Shown: positions 38,729 through 47,817, counted from the stretch's first letter. The stretch: 64,000 nt of DNA from an uncultured Pseudomonas sp. (GCF_913777995.1 NZ_CAJYVE010000038.1:62001-126000); one strand, 5' to 3'. Notes: generated by a model not told the origin, from the sequence alone. Numbers and translations: made by a program.

Positions 38729-39145
38729 ATGAACACGACATCTTCTTCGAGTCTTTCCAGCACGCCTGGCTGGTTGCAGCATCGCGTCACCGCCGTGGTG
38801 CTGTGGCTGTTGCTGATCGGCAGTGAAAGCACGGCGCAGATCGCCATGAAGGTGGGCGGCGATGCGCTTACCGATCTGCCATTCGGCCTGGCCTGGCTAG
38901 ACACTGCGCTGCTGACGCCCGCGGTGCTGCTGGCGCTGGCCTGCTATGCGGGGTCGTTCTTCGTGTGGATGCTGATTCTGCGCAGTGCCCCGGTGAGCGT
39001 GGCCTTTCCCTTGAGTTCACTGGTGTTCGTCGGCGTGCTGCTGGGCTCCTGGCTGGGGCTGGGTGAGCAAATCGACTGGCTGCGCTGGGTGGGCGTGGCG
39101 ATCATCATCAGCGGCATCGCGGTCATGGCCGAGGGGGAGGGTTGA
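38729..39145 (+). CDS. SMR/DMT-like small membrane transporter subunit, Glu variant
   Basis: A 138-residue, four-helix protein with a hydrophilic N-terminus of about 18 residues. Helix 1 has SESTAQIAMK, placing Glu at the EmrE Glu14 position. It is the last gene of the three-gene arginase-fold operon. Together with its Asp-bearing partner it forms an asymmetric pair. The substrate is unknown; polyamines or guanidino compounds are possible from the context. Confidence 0.8.
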   Translation: MNTTSSSSLSSTPGWLQHRVTAVVLWLLLIGSESTAQIAMKVGGDALTDLPFGLAWLDTALLTPAVLLALACYAGSFFVWMLILRSAPVSVAFPLSSLVFVGVLLGSWLGLGEQIDWLRWVGVAIIISGIAVMAEGEG

Positions 39146-39414
39146 ACCGCGTATCAAGAGCCGCAAAGGGTATTGGCCTTACCGGCCCCTGATTTCGCCG
39201 ATGGGGTCGGCCAGGCGGCTATAGCCACACTACTGTCCGCTTAAGCGGCATGTGGCCCAGTGGGAGCGGCTTTAGCCGCGAAAGCGCCAGGAAACTCACT
39301 GCATCTGTCGTGAACATGCGATCGCTTCGCGGCTGAAGCCGCTCCTACCCGGTCTAGAAAAGAGGCGCTTCGCGGCTGTAGTCGTTTCTGCAAGTCGGCT
39401 TGAGCGGGGGACTC
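39146..39414. other. Gap with REP sequences between the SMR pair and mipA
   Basis: About 270 bases between convergent genes. It holds one full REPIN (listed) and a further degenerate REP half at about 39362-39390 (GCGCTTCGCGGCTGTAGTCG). No gene seen. Confidence 0.7.
39241..39352. repeat. REPIN element, copy 1
   Basis: A 112-base element. Two inverted REP arms (GAGCGGCTTTAGCCGCGAA near 39264 and TTCGCGGCTGAAGCCGCTC near 39326) enclose a spacer. It matches the copy at 48474-48585 with 5 differences in 112 bases. Confidence 0.92.
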
Positions 39415-40218
39415 TCAGAAGTGATAGGCCACGCCGATATCCACTTCACCCTGCTCGGCGTGGCCGCGTTGCTGGACAATGCTGCTGTCGGCGGCCGAGC
39501 CGGTCAGGTGGGTCCAGCTCAGGTTGCCCAGCAGCGACCAGTGCGGCGACAGCGGCACCGCCAGGCTCTGGCTCAGGGTCAGGTCACGCAGACCGCCGCC
39601 GGCGTTGTACGGGCGGATGCCTGAGGCCAGGGACTCGTCCGCACTGACCCCGAAGAACGTCTGGTTCAGCTCTCGGTTGGCCAGGTGCGCCACCAGCCGG
39701 GTGCTGCCGAATACCCCGGCGCCCAATGGATAATCCGCCTCCGCGCCCACCTGGCCCAATACGCCGCCCTGGCTCTCGGCGGTGCCGAAGGTGCGCCCGG
39801 CGCGGGCGAACAGGCTCAGCCATTGCACCGGGCTGTAGGCCACGAAGCCACCGGCCACGCCCATGCCCGAGACATCCCGCAGGCCGCGCAGCGAGCCCTG
39901 GCCGTCGCGTCCTGGCAGGTAGTTGAGATACGGTCCGGCGCTCCAGCCGTTGTCGGTCTTGAAGGCGTTCCACGACAGCCCGTCTTCGGAGTCCAGGTCG
40001 ACATCGCCCAGGCTCAGGTCCAGGTACGGCACGGCCTTGAACTCGTAGCTGCTCGCCGTGGGGTCATAGGGGCGATACGACCACAGCGCTCCGGCCATGC
40101 CCTGCAGGCCCCACAGCGGCTTGGCCGCGCTGGCGTCCGGCTCGGCGGCGCGCCCGGGCGGGCTGACCAGCGTGGCGCAGAGTGCGACGCCGCAGAGCAG
40201 ATTGCGCATCGGTGGCAT
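39415..40218 (-). CDS. MipA/OmpV family outer-membrane protein
   Basis: A 267-residue protein with a Sec signal peptide ending PGRAA. The body has alternating beta strands and ends in AYHF, a C-terminal Phe typical of barrel proteins recognised by BAM. MipA/OmpV members are scaffolds or porin-like proteins that often respond to two-component systems. It diverges from the sigma-54 operon, sharing the 230-base control region with the palindromic sites. Confidence 0.85.
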   Translation of the reverse strand: MPPMRNLLCGVALCATLVSPPGRAAEPDASAAKPLWGLQGMAGALWSYRPYDPTASSYEFKAVPYLDLSLGDVDLDSEDGLSWNAFKTDNGWSAGPYLNYLPGRDGQGSLRGLRDVSGMGVAGGFVAYSPVQWLSLFARAGRTFGTAESQGGVLGQVGAEADYPLGAGVFGSTRLVAHLANRELNQTFFGVSADESLASGIRPYNAGGGLRDLTLSQSLAVPLSPHWSLLGNLSWTHLTGSAADSSIVQQRGHAEQGEVDIGVAYHF

Positions 40219-40292
40219 GGGCGATTCCTCGGGCAGATTGACATGGCGCTATCAATCACCATCGCGCCGCCGCTCGGCAAGCACTCATGTTG

Positions 40293-40319
40293 TTTGTAGC
40301 GAGCTACAAAATTTGTAGC
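40293..40319. promoter_or_regulatory. Palindromic operator / likely upstream activating sequence
   Basis: TTTGTAGC-GA-GCTACAAA at 40293-40310 is a perfect 8-bp inverted repeat. It is followed two bases later by a third half-site, TTTGTAGC at 40312-40319, 19 bases from the first. It lies about 75-90 bases upstream of a sigma-54 promoter, the usual place for an enhancer site, and between two divergent genes. Confidence 0.75.
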
Positions 40320-40382
40320 TCCACCCGCCGCCTTTTACCCCCGCACAGGCTGCAGGCCACGTCCTGCGGGCTTGTGGTGTGT

Positions 40383-40398
40383 TGGCACGCTTGCTGCT
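40383..40398 (+). promoter_or_regulatory. Sigma-54 (RpoN) promoter of the phosphatase-aminotransferase operon
   Basis: TGGCACG-CTTG-CTGCT: the -24 block is perfect, the -12 block differs in one base, and GG and GC are exactly 10 bases apart. The predicted start is near 40409, about 43 bases before the first ATG. The operon's last gene encodes a sigma-54 activator. Confidence 0.82.
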
Positions 40399-40451
40399 CC
40401 AGCCCCTTGCGACTGCGCCGAGCGCGCTTCACTCAACATGGGCAAACGCAG

Positions 40452-41150
40452 ATGATGCACTGGCATATCGTGTGTGACTTCGACGGTACCGTGACCCGGA
40501 CCGACGTCATTGACAGCATCCTGGAACGCTTCGCCGAACCCGGCTGGGAAGCGATCGAACAACAATGGCTCGACGGCCAGATCGGCTCGCGGGAGTGCCT
40601 GACCCGCCAGCTGGCCCTGGTACGGGCCACCCCGGCGCAACTGCTGGGCTACTTCGACAGCGTGGCCATCGACCCGGACTTCCCGGCCTTCGTCGACCTG
40701 GCCACCAGCCTCGGCGCGACCCTGGATATCGTCAGCGACGGCCTGGAGCAGGCCATCGCGCGGATCCTGTCGCGCAACGACTGCTCGCTGCTGCCGATCG
40801 TTGCCAACGGCCTGCGCCAGGTCGACCACGACCGCTGGCGCATCGTCTTTCCCTATGCCCGTGACACCTGCCGTGCCGCTGCCGGCAACTGCAAGTGCCG
40901 CTCGGTGCCGGCGGGCCGCCACGTGCTGGTGATCGGCGACGGTCGCTCGGACATGTGCGTGGCCGAGACCGCCGACTTCGTCCTGGCCCGCGGCAGCCTC
41001 GCCGACCACTGCGTGCGCCTCGGGCTGCCCCATGCACGCTTCGACACCTTTGCCGAAATCCCCGCGCTGCTGGCCAACCTGCCACAGCTGCTGACCCCGA
41101 TCGTCCCGACCCTTACTCCCGAACTGCAGGAACGCTTCCATCATGTCTGA
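40452..41150 (+). CDS. HAD-superfamily phosphatase (MtnX-like)
   Basis: A 232-residue cytoplasmic phosphatase of HAD subclass IB. Motif I is CDFDGTVTRTD (about 7-17) with the nucleophile Asp and the general acid Asp two residues on. Motif II includes IVSDG, and motif IV is IGDGRSDM near 161. The GNCKCR stretch (about 142-147) resembles the cysteine patch of MtnX-type enzymes. Starts at 40452 or 40455 (ATGATG). It overlaps the aminotransferase start by 8 bases. The substrate is unknown; methionine salvage partners are absent. Confidence 0.85.
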   Translation: MMHWHIVCDFDGTVTRTDVIDSILERFAEPGWEAIEQQWLDGQIGSRECLTRQLALVRATPAQLLGYFDSVAIDPDFPAFVDLATSLGATLDIVSDGLEQAIARILSRNDCSLLPIVANGLRQVDHDRWRIVFPYARDTCRAAAGNCKCRSVPAGRHVLVIGDGRSDMCVAETADFVLARGSLADHCVRLGLPHARFDTFAEIPALLANLPQLLTPIVPTLTPELQERFHHV

Positions 41151-42537
41151 TATCCGCATCGCTACCGCCGAAGACCGCATCCTTCTCGACAAGGAAGCCA
41201 AGTACTGCTCCTACGGTGACACCGTTCACTACATCGAACCCCCGCGCATCTTCAGCCGCTGCGAAGGCTCCTACGTCTTCGACACCAGCGACCAGGCCTA
41301 CCTCGACCTGCAGATGTGGTATTCGGCGGTCAACTTCGGCTATGCCAACCCGCGTCTGAACAACGCCCTCAAGCAGCAGATCGACACCCTGCCGCAGATC
41401 GCCAGTCAGTACCTGCACAAGGGCAAGATCGAGCTGGCCGAACGCATCGCCGTGGATGCCCGCAACAAGTTCGGCCTCGACGGTCGCGTGCATTTCAACG
41501 TCGGCGGTTCGCAGTCCATCGAGGACTCGCTGAAAGTGGTGCGCAACGCCACCCAGGGCAAGAGCCTGATGTTCGCCTTCGAAGGTGGCTACCACGGCCG
41601 CACCCTGGGCGCCTCGTCGATCACCTCCAGTTACCGCTACCGCCGCCGTTACGGGCATTTCGGCGAGCGTGCGCAGTTCATCCCGTTCCCGTACCACTTC
41701 CGTGGCCCGAAAGGCATGAGCAAGGAAGAGTACGGCAGTCTCTGTGTGCAGCAGTTCGCCCGCCTGTTCGAGACCGAATACAACGGTGTCTGGGACCCCA
41801 AGGTCGGCCAGAGCGAGTACGCGGCGTTCTATGTGGAGCCGATCCAGGGCACCGGCGGCTATGTGATCCCGCCGATGAACTTCTACAGCGAGCTGAAGAA
41901 GGTCCTCGACCAACACGGCATCCTGATGGTGGTCGACGAGATCCAGATGGGCTTCTTCCGTACCGGCAAGCTGTGGTCCATCGAACACTTCGACGTCAAG
42001 CCGGACGTCATCGTGTTCGGCAAGGCACTGACCAACGGCCTGAACCCGCTGGGCGGCCTCTGGGCCCGTGAGGAGCTGATCAACCCCGGGATCTTCCCGC
42101 CAGGTTCGACCCACTCGACCTTCGCCTCCAACCCGCTGGGCACGGCCGTCGGGGTGGAAGTGCTGAAGATGACCTCGGAAATCGACTACGGCGCCATGGT
42201 CATGGCCAAGGGCAAGTATTTCCTCGCCGGCCTGCAGGAGCTGCAGAAGCGCTACCCGATCATCGGTGACGTCGACGGCCTGGGCCTGGCCTTGCGTGCG
42301 GAAATCTGCGCGGCCGACGGCTTCACCCCGGACAAGGCGACCCTGGACTTCATGGTCGAAGAAGGCATGAAGGGCGACCTGGAAGTCGATGGTCGGCGTC
42401 TGGGCCTGGTACTGGACGTGGGTGGCTACTACAAGAACGTCATCACCCTGGCACCGTCGCTGGAGATCACCTACGAGGAGATCGACCTGGGCCTGGCCCT
42501 GCTCGACCGCCTGCTGCATCGGGCCATGAAACGATGA
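41143..42537 (+). CDS. Class III (omega) aminotransferase, PLP-dependent
   Basis: A 464-residue aminotransferase of fold type I. The PLP lysine is Lys294 in VIFGKALTNG-type context (VFGKALTNG). The acidic motif VDEIQMGFFRTG (about 264-275) and the GGSQSIEDSLK cofactor region (about 122-132) are present. Members act on terminal amines such as putrescine, lysine, GABA, diaminobutyrate or on sugar/keto acids. The gene starts inside the phosphatase gene and its stop overlaps the hydrolase start (ATGA). The substrate cannot be fixed from sequence. Confidence 0.9.
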   Translation: MSDIRIATAEDRILLDKEAKYCSYGDTVHYIEPPRIFSRCEGSYVFDTSDQAYLDLQMWYSAVNFGYANPRLNNALKQQIDTLPQIASQYLHKGKIELAERIAVDARNKFGLDGRVHFNVGGSQSIEDSLKVVRNATQGKSLMFAFEGGYHGRTLGASSITSSYRYRRRYGHFGERAQFIPFPYHFRGPKGMSKEEYGSLCVQQFARLFETEYNGVWDPKVGQSEYAAFYVEPIQGTGGYVIPPMNFYSELKKVLDQHGILMVVDEIQMGFFRTGKLWSIEHFDVKPDVIVFGKALTNGLNPLGGLWAREELINPGIFPPGSTHSTFASNPLGTAVGVEVLKMTSEIDYGAMVMAKGKYFLAGLQELQKRYPIIGDVDGLGLALRAEICAADGFTPDKATLDFMVEEGMKGDLEVDGRRLGLVLDVGGYYKNVITLAPSLEITYEEIDLGLALLDRLLHRAMKR

Positions 42538-43403
42538 ACGCCGTCGCGGTGGAGATGGGTGAGGGGGATGCCGGCTTCGCAGTCGGCACCGGTGAGGTCG
42601 CGGTGCTGCTCATCCACGGCCTGACCGGTACGCCGGCCGAGCTGCGCCGCGTGGCCCAGGGCCTGGCGGACCGGGGCTGCACGGTCTACGTGCCGACCCT
42701 GGCCGGCCATTGTGGCAACAACGACGACCTGCGCCGCACGGTCTGGACTGACTGGTATGAAAGCGCCCGGCGCGCGTTCGCCGGCATCCGCGCCCGCCAC
42801 GCGCAGGTGTTCGTCGGCGGGCTGTCGATGGGCGCGGTGATGGCCATGCACCTGGCCGCCGAACACCCCGGCCAGGTCGCCGGCCTGCTGCTGTACTCCA
42901 CGACCTTGCGCTACGACGGCTGGAACATGCCGTTCGCCGCACGCTTCACGCGGATTTTCATGGCCATTCCGTTTGGCGTGCACATCTGCCGCTTCAACGA
43001 AAAGCCGCCCTACGGCATCAAGAATCCGCGCCTGCGGGCCATCGTCGAGCGGCAGATGAAAGACGGCGAAAGCAGCAATGCCGGGTTGTTGACCATGTCG
43101 GGCATCAGTGTGCGCGAGCTGCATCGGCTGATCGCCAGGACCAAGCGCGGGATGCCGTCGATCCGAACACCGGCGCTGGTGCTGCATTCCCAGGAAGACG
43201 ACATCACCAGCCGCTGGAACGCCGACTACATCGAACGGCACATCGGCGGCCCGGTGTTCAAGGTGCTGCTCGACAACTGCTACCACATGATCACCGTCGA
43301 CCTGCAATACCGCGAGGTGGTGAACCTGAGTGCCAACTTCATCGATGCCCGTGTCGAAGGGCTCATCGCCCCGGCAGTGGCTGCCTTGCCACGCAGGGCC
43401 TGA
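42534..43403 (+). CDS. Alpha/beta hydrolase (carboxylesterase-like)
   Basis: A 289-residue serine hydrolase. The oxyanion strand is LLIHGLTGTPAE (about 24-35), and the nucleophile elbow is GGLSMGAV (Ser near 100). The Asp lies around HSQEDDITS (about 222) and the His in NCYHMITVD (near 250). It resembles Est30-type carboxylesterases or thioesterases. It is the third gene of the overlapping operon, just upstream of an acyltransferase; ester or amide release from an intermediate is inference. Confidence 0.87.
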   Translation: MNAVAVEMGEGDAGFAVGTGEVAVLLIHGLTGTPAELRRVAQGLADRGCTVYVPTLAGHCGNNDDLRRTVWTDWYESARRAFAGIRARHAQVFVGGLSMGAVMAMHLAAEHPGQVAGLLLYSTTLRYDGWNMPFAARFTRIFMAIPFGVHICRFNEKPPYGIKNPRLRAIVERQMKDGESSNAGLLTMSGISVRELHRLIARTKRGMPSIRTPALVLHSQEDDITSRWNADYIERHIGGPVFKVLLDNCYHMITVDLQYREVVNLSANFIDARVEGLIAPAVAALPRRA

Positions 43404-43407
43404 CGCG

Positions 43408-44535
43408 ATGATCACCGCCCATGCATTCGCCAGCATCGAACGTATCGAGCGTGAACAGTGGAACGCCTGTTTCCCCGGCACGCTGGAGGACTGGGACTAC
43501 TACCTGGCCGTGGAGAAAGCCGGCATCGAGGGTTTCGCATGGCGCTACCTGGCGCTGTATGAGGACCAGCAACTCGTGGCGGCGGTGCCGGCGTTCATCA
43601 CCCGCTACAGCCTGGACACCACGGTGCAGGGCCTGGCAAGGCGCTTGAGTCAGGCGCTGGCACGCCTGTGGCCGGGTGCCTTGCAACTGGGGCTGTATGC
43701 CCTGGGCTCGCCCGTGGCCGAGCGTTGTGAAGCGGGGGTGGCCCGCCACCTGCCGCAGGTGCAGCGCGCCGCCCTGCTGCAACGCCTGCTGGCGCTGGCC
43801 CGTGAGGATGCGCAGCGTTTCGACATTGGCCTGCTGGCGGTCAAGGACGCGCCGCTGGCTGCCGGCGAGTGGGTGCAGGCCTGCGAGCAGGCCGGGTTGC
43901 ATGCGCTGCCGAGCTTGCCCGGCGCCAGCCTGCCGATGGGCTTCGCCTGCCTGGATGACTACGTCGGCACCTTGGGCAAGTCCACCCGCAAGGACCTGCG
44001 GCGCCTGTTGCGCAGCCCGGCACCGCAGATCGAGTGGCGCGAGCAGGTCGAGGACGTGCTGCCGGAAATGATGCGCCTGTATGAAGCCACCCTGGCACGT
44101 AGCGACCTGCAGTTCGAGCGCCTGGGGCCGGATTACTTCACCGGTGTCCTGCAGCGCCTGCCAGGCCGGGCAGTCTGCGTGCTGTATTGGGTCGACGGGC
44201 AACTGGCGGCCTTCAATCTGCTGCTGGTCGACGAACACCGCCTGCTCGACAAATTCTTCGCCCATGACCTGCAACGCACCCGCGAGCACAGCCTTTACGC
44301 CCGCAGCTGGCTGGCCAATGTCGAATACTGCATCCGTCAGGGCATCAGCACTTACGAGTGCGGGCAGGCCGGCTACGCCAGCAAGATGCGTTTCGGTTGC
44401 CGATTCCAGGGCAATATGCTGTTCTTTCGCCATCGCAACTGGTTGATCGACACCTTGCTGCGCCTGGTGAAACGGCTCATCCGCCCCGACCGACACGATC
44501 CCGCCATGGCGGCCGCTATAAGCGAACATTCATGA
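43408..44535 (+). CDS. FemAB/GNAT-like acyltransferase
   Basis: A 375-residue protein with a C-terminal GNAT fold of the FemAB/CelD type: TLARSDLQFERLGPDYF (about 228-244), then VLYWVDGQLAAFNLLLVD and YECGQAGYASKMRFGCR near the end. This family transfers amino acids from aminoacyl-tRNA or acyl groups to amines. The start at 43408 is 5 bases after the hydrolase stop; a longer frame at 43330 runs back into that gene. The stop overlaps the kinase start (ATGA). Confidence 0.8.
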   Translation: MITAHAFASIERIEREQWNACFPGTLEDWDYYLAVEKAGIEGFAWRYLALYEDQQLVAAVPAFITRYSLDTTVQGLARRLSQALARLWPGALQLGLYALGSPVAERCEAGVARHLPQVQRAALLQRLLALAREDAQRFDIGLLAVKDAPLAAGEWVQACEQAGLHALPSLPGASLPMGFACLDDYVGTLGKSTRKDLRRLLRSPAPQIEWREQVEDVLPEMMRLYEATLARSDLQFERLGPDYFTGVLQRLPGRAVCVLYWVDGQLAAFNLLLVDEHRLLDKFFAHDLQRTREHSLYARSWLANVEYCIRQGISTYECGQAGYASKMRFGCRFQGNMLFFRHRNWLIDTLLRLVKRLIRPDRHDPAMAAAISEHS

Positions 44536-46286
44536 CCCAGGCCAAACCCCGGTTGTTTTCCCTGTCGCGCTGGACCGTGCAGCGCAAGCTGGTGCTGGCG
44601 TTCTGGTTGGTCAGTGTGATCCCTACCATGATCGCCGCCGAGCTGGCCGCTACCACGCTGTCGCAGATCTTCGACAGCAACGTGCGTATCTGGCTGCAGG
44701 AGTCGACGCGCATCGTCAACGACGAGATCAGCGAGATCCTGCGCGACAACGCGCGCGCCGCGCAGCTGTTCCTCGGCTACCTGGACAACGGCGCGCAACC
44801 GGGCAAGGTGCCTGACCGGCGCATCGCCGACATTGCCGATGCCATGGGCATCGATGTGGTGGCGCTGGTGCGCAGCAGCGACCACCAGGTGCTGTATTCC
44901 ACCGCGCCGGATGCAGTGGTCGGGCAGATCAGCCTGGGCGCCGATGAAGTGCTGCAGACCGTGCGCTACGGCGGCGCGCCGGTGGGGGCGGTGGTTTCCA
45001 CCTATCACACCATCCAGGGCGGGGTCGATTGCCAGTTGATGATCGCCACCTACCTGGACAGCAGCTTCCTGACCAGCGTCGCCGACGTGCATTCCCTCGA
45101 CCTGCGCCTGTACCTCAAGGACCAGGAGGGCTTTGCCGAAGTCTTTTCCACCCAGCGCTTCGAGAACCACCCGTTGCGCGTGCCGCCGGGCATCGAGACG
45201 CTGCTGCGCCAGACCCGTGAGCCCAGCGAACAGTCCAATTCGCGCTACAGCGGCGTGTATTCGCCGATCTTCAACGACGGCGGCGACATGCAGGGGGTGG
45301 TGTTCAGCGGCCTGCTGCGCCATTCGACGCTGGTCGGGCTGGTCAACCAGACCAACCTGTTCCTGTTGATCCTGCTGTTCGGCTCGGCGCTGTCGCTGAG
45401 CGTCGGCTGGTTCATCTCGCAGCGTCTGACCCGCCCGCTGCGTGGGCTGGCCGCAGGGGTTCAGGCGGTGACCGCCGGCGATTACCAGCAGCATGTCGAA
45501 GTGATCGGCAGCGATGAGCTGGCCGACCTGAGCGTGACCTTCAACCACATGACCGAGCGCCTGCGCGAGCTGCAGGACCTCGAAGCCCAGTTGCGCCGCC
45601 GCGACCGCCTGCACACCCTGGGTGAAGTGGCCATGGGCCTGGCCCACGAGATTCGCAACCCGCTGGGCATCATCAAGACCGCCACGCAGTTGCTGCACCG
45701 CCGTGCGGCCTTGCCGGAAGCCGACATGCGCCACCTCGAATACGTGATCAGCGAGGTGACGCGCATCAACGACCTGATCACCGAGTTTCTCGATTTCGCC
45801 CGGCCCAGCGCGCCGCTGCGCTCGCTGCAGCCGGCCCGCCCGCTGCTGGAGGACCTGCTGGGTTTCTGCGCGCCGGAGCTGGCGACCCGGCATATCGAGG
45901 CGCACATCGAAGAGCGCGACCCTGAAACGCGTATCTACGCCGATGGCCGCCAACTGACCCAGGCGTGCCTGAACCTGGTGCTCAACGCCATCGACGCGAT
46001 GCCCGACGGCGGCACCCTGACCCTCAGCCTGTCCAGCGAAGGGCCCTGGACGCTGATCAGCGTCAGCGACACCGGGCAGGGCATCGAGGCCGACATGCTC
46101 GAACGCATCTTCACGCCGTTCGTCACCACCAAGGCTTCGGGAACCGGCCTGGGCCTGGCCAAGGTCTACTCGATCATGGAAAACCACGACGGGCACATCG
46201 AGTGCATCAGCGAACCAGGCGCCGGGGCGACCTTCAACCTGTACCTGCCCAGCCATGAACACAGCGATCAAGGAAAGCAGCCATGA
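44532..46286 (+). CDS. Sensor histidine kinase of the sigma-54 locus
   Basis: A 584-residue membrane kinase. Transmembrane helix 1 (about 19-40, LVLAFWLVSVIPTMIAAEL), a large periplasmic sensor region to about 270, transmembrane helix 2 (about 275-297), a HAMP domain, then HisKA with the phospho-accepting His in LAHEIRNPLG (near 376) and the ATPase G box GTGLGLAKVYSIM near 541. The DxGxG box is SDTGQGIEA. The response regulator starts within its stop codon (ATGA), so the two are surely partners. Confidence 0.93.
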   Translation: MTQAKPRLFSLSRWTVQRKLVLAFWLVSVIPTMIAAELAATTLSQIFDSNVRIWLQESTRIVNDEISEILRDNARAAQLFLGYLDNGAQPGKVPDRRIADIADAMGIDVVALVRSSDHQVLYSTAPDAVVGQISLGADEVLQTVRYGGAPVGAVVSTYHTIQGGVDCQLMIATYLDSSFLTSVADVHSLDLRLYLKDQEGFAEVFSTQRFENHPLRVPPGIETLLRQTREPSEQSNSRYSGVYSPIFNDGGDMQGVVFSGLLRHSTLVGLVNQTNLFLLILLFGSALSLSVGWFISQRLTRPLRGLAAGVQAVTAGDYQQHVEVIGSDELADLSVTFNHMTERLRELQDLEAQLRRRDRLHTLGEVAMGLAHEIRNPLGIIKTATQLLHRRAALPEADMRHLEYVISEVTRINDLITEFLDFARPSAPLRSLQPARPLLEDLLGFCAPELATRHIEAHIEERDPETRIYADGRQLTQACLNLVLNAIDAMPDGGTLTLSLSSEGPWTLISVSDTGQGIEADMLERIFTPFVTTKASGTGLGLAKVYSIMENHDGHIECISEPGAGATFNLYLPSHEHSDQGKQP

Positions 46287-47674
46287 GCCACAACGTGCTG
46301 GTGGTCGACGACGAACCCAAGCTCTGCGACCTGCTGGCCTCGGCCCTGAGCCACAGCAACCTGCAGGTGTTCACCGCCGGTAACGGTCTGCATGGCCTGA
46401 CGGTGATGGAGCGCGAAGACATCGACCTGGTGATCAGTGACTGGCGGATGCCTGGCATGGATGGTCCGCAACTGCTGGCGGAAATCCGCACGCGCTACCC
46501 GCAGGTGCCGGTGATCGTCATGACCGCCTACAGCACGGTGAAGAACGCCGTGCAGTCGATGCGCAACGGTGCCTTCGACTACATCGCCAAGCCGTTCGAC
46601 ATCGACGAGCTGGACATCACCGTCAGCAAGGCCCTGCAATTCCGTGACATCCTGCGCGACAACCATCGCCTGCGCGCCGAACTCGACGAGCATCGGCAGA
46701 TCGACAGCCTGGTGGGCGAGAGCCCGGCCTTTCGCCGGGTGATCCAGGCCGTGGAGTCGGTGCGCGAAAGCGGCGCGACCATTCTGCTGACTGGGGAGAG
46801 CGGCACCGGCAAGGAAATGGTCGCCCGCGCCATCCACCGCCACGGCAATCGCGCCGACCAGCCGTTCGTGGCGGTCAACTGTGCGGCGATTCCCGAAGGC
46901 CTGCTGGAGAGCGAGATGTTCGGCCACCGCAAGGGCGCCTTCACCGGGGCGGTGGCAGACCGGATAGGGCGCTTCCAGCAGGCCGACAAGGGCACGCTGT
47001 TTCTCGACGAAATCGGTGAGATGCCCCTGGCGCTGCAGGCCAAGATCCTGCGCGCCCTGCAGGAGCGCATCATCGAGCCGGTGGGCGACCCGCGCGAGCG
47101 CAAGGTCGACGTGCGGGTCATCGCAGCCACCAACAAGGACCTGCTCGAAGCGGTGGCGAACAAGGAGTTTCGCGAAGACCTCTACTACCGCCTCAACGTC
47201 TTCCCGATTCCGCTGCCGCCGCTGCGTGAGCGGGTCGAAGACATCGCCCCGCTGGCGCGCCATTTCGCCCACAGCCTGGGTGCCGAGGCCGGCAAGCGCA
47301 TCACCGGCTTCAGCCCCGAAGCGCTGCTGGCCATGAGTCGCTATGGCTGGCCGGGCAATATCCGCGAACTGCAGAACTGCGTCGAACGCGCCACCATCGT
47401 GGCGAGCGGTCCGGTGATCCAGGACAGCGACCTGCCGGGCTATCTGTTCAACGCTCCCGCGGCCCAGGAGGCAGCACCGCTCGACGCCGTGAGCGACATT
47501 CCTTCGGACCTCGACGCCGCCCTGGCGCAAGTGGAAAAGACCTGCATCCTCGCTGCCCTGCAGCGCACCCAGGGCGTCCAGGCCGCCGCCGCGCAACTGC
47601 TGGGCATTTCCGAACGCAGCCTGTGGTACCGGATCAAGAAGCTGGAGATCCATGTCGAGCGGATCGTGCGCTAG
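46283..47674 (+). CDS. Sigma-54-dependent response regulator (NtrC/AtoC family)
   Basis: A 463-residue activator. The receiver domain (1-120) has the acidic pocket DDEP and phospho-acceptor Asp in VISDWRMPG (about 54) and Lys in YIAKPFD. The AAA+ domain has Walker A GESGTGKE (about 171) and the sigma-54 contacting GAFTGA loop (about 220). A C-terminal Fis helix-turn-helix (AAAQLLGISERSLWYRIKKL) binds DNA. It closes the operon that itself carries a sigma-54 promoter and palindromic site, so it probably activates its own transcription. Confidence 0.95.
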   Translation: MSHNVLVVDDEPKLCDLLASALSHSNLQVFTAGNGLHGLTVMEREDIDLVISDWRMPGMDGPQLLAEIRTRYPQVPVIVMTAYSTVKNAVQSMRNGAFDYIAKPFDIDELDITVSKALQFRDILRDNHRLRAELDEHRQIDSLVGESPAFRRVIQAVESVRESGATILLTGESGTGKEMVARAIHRHGNRADQPFVAVNCAAIPEGLLESEMFGHRKGAFTGAVADRIGRFQQADKGTLFLDEIGEMPLALQAKILRALQERIIEPVGDPRERKVDVRVIAATNKDLLEAVANKEFREDLYYRLNVFPIPLPPLRERVEDIAPLARHFAHSLGAEAGKRITGFSPEALLAMSRYGWPGNIRELQNCVERATIVASGPVIQDSDLPGYLFNAPAAQEAAPLDAVSDIPSDLDAALAQVEKTCILAALQRTQGVQAAAAQLLGISERSLWYRIKKLEIHVERIVR

Positions 47675-47817
47675 AAAACGGTCGGTCAGGCTGGCTTCAG
47701 CGAAGACGCGGCATCGAGCCTGGCGGCGACTGTCTGGTCGAAAATGCCCCGGTCTGTATCTATGGTCGGCTGCGCCGAGCCTCTACTGTGTGGCTTCGAC
47801 CTCAGGGAGTGTTGCCC

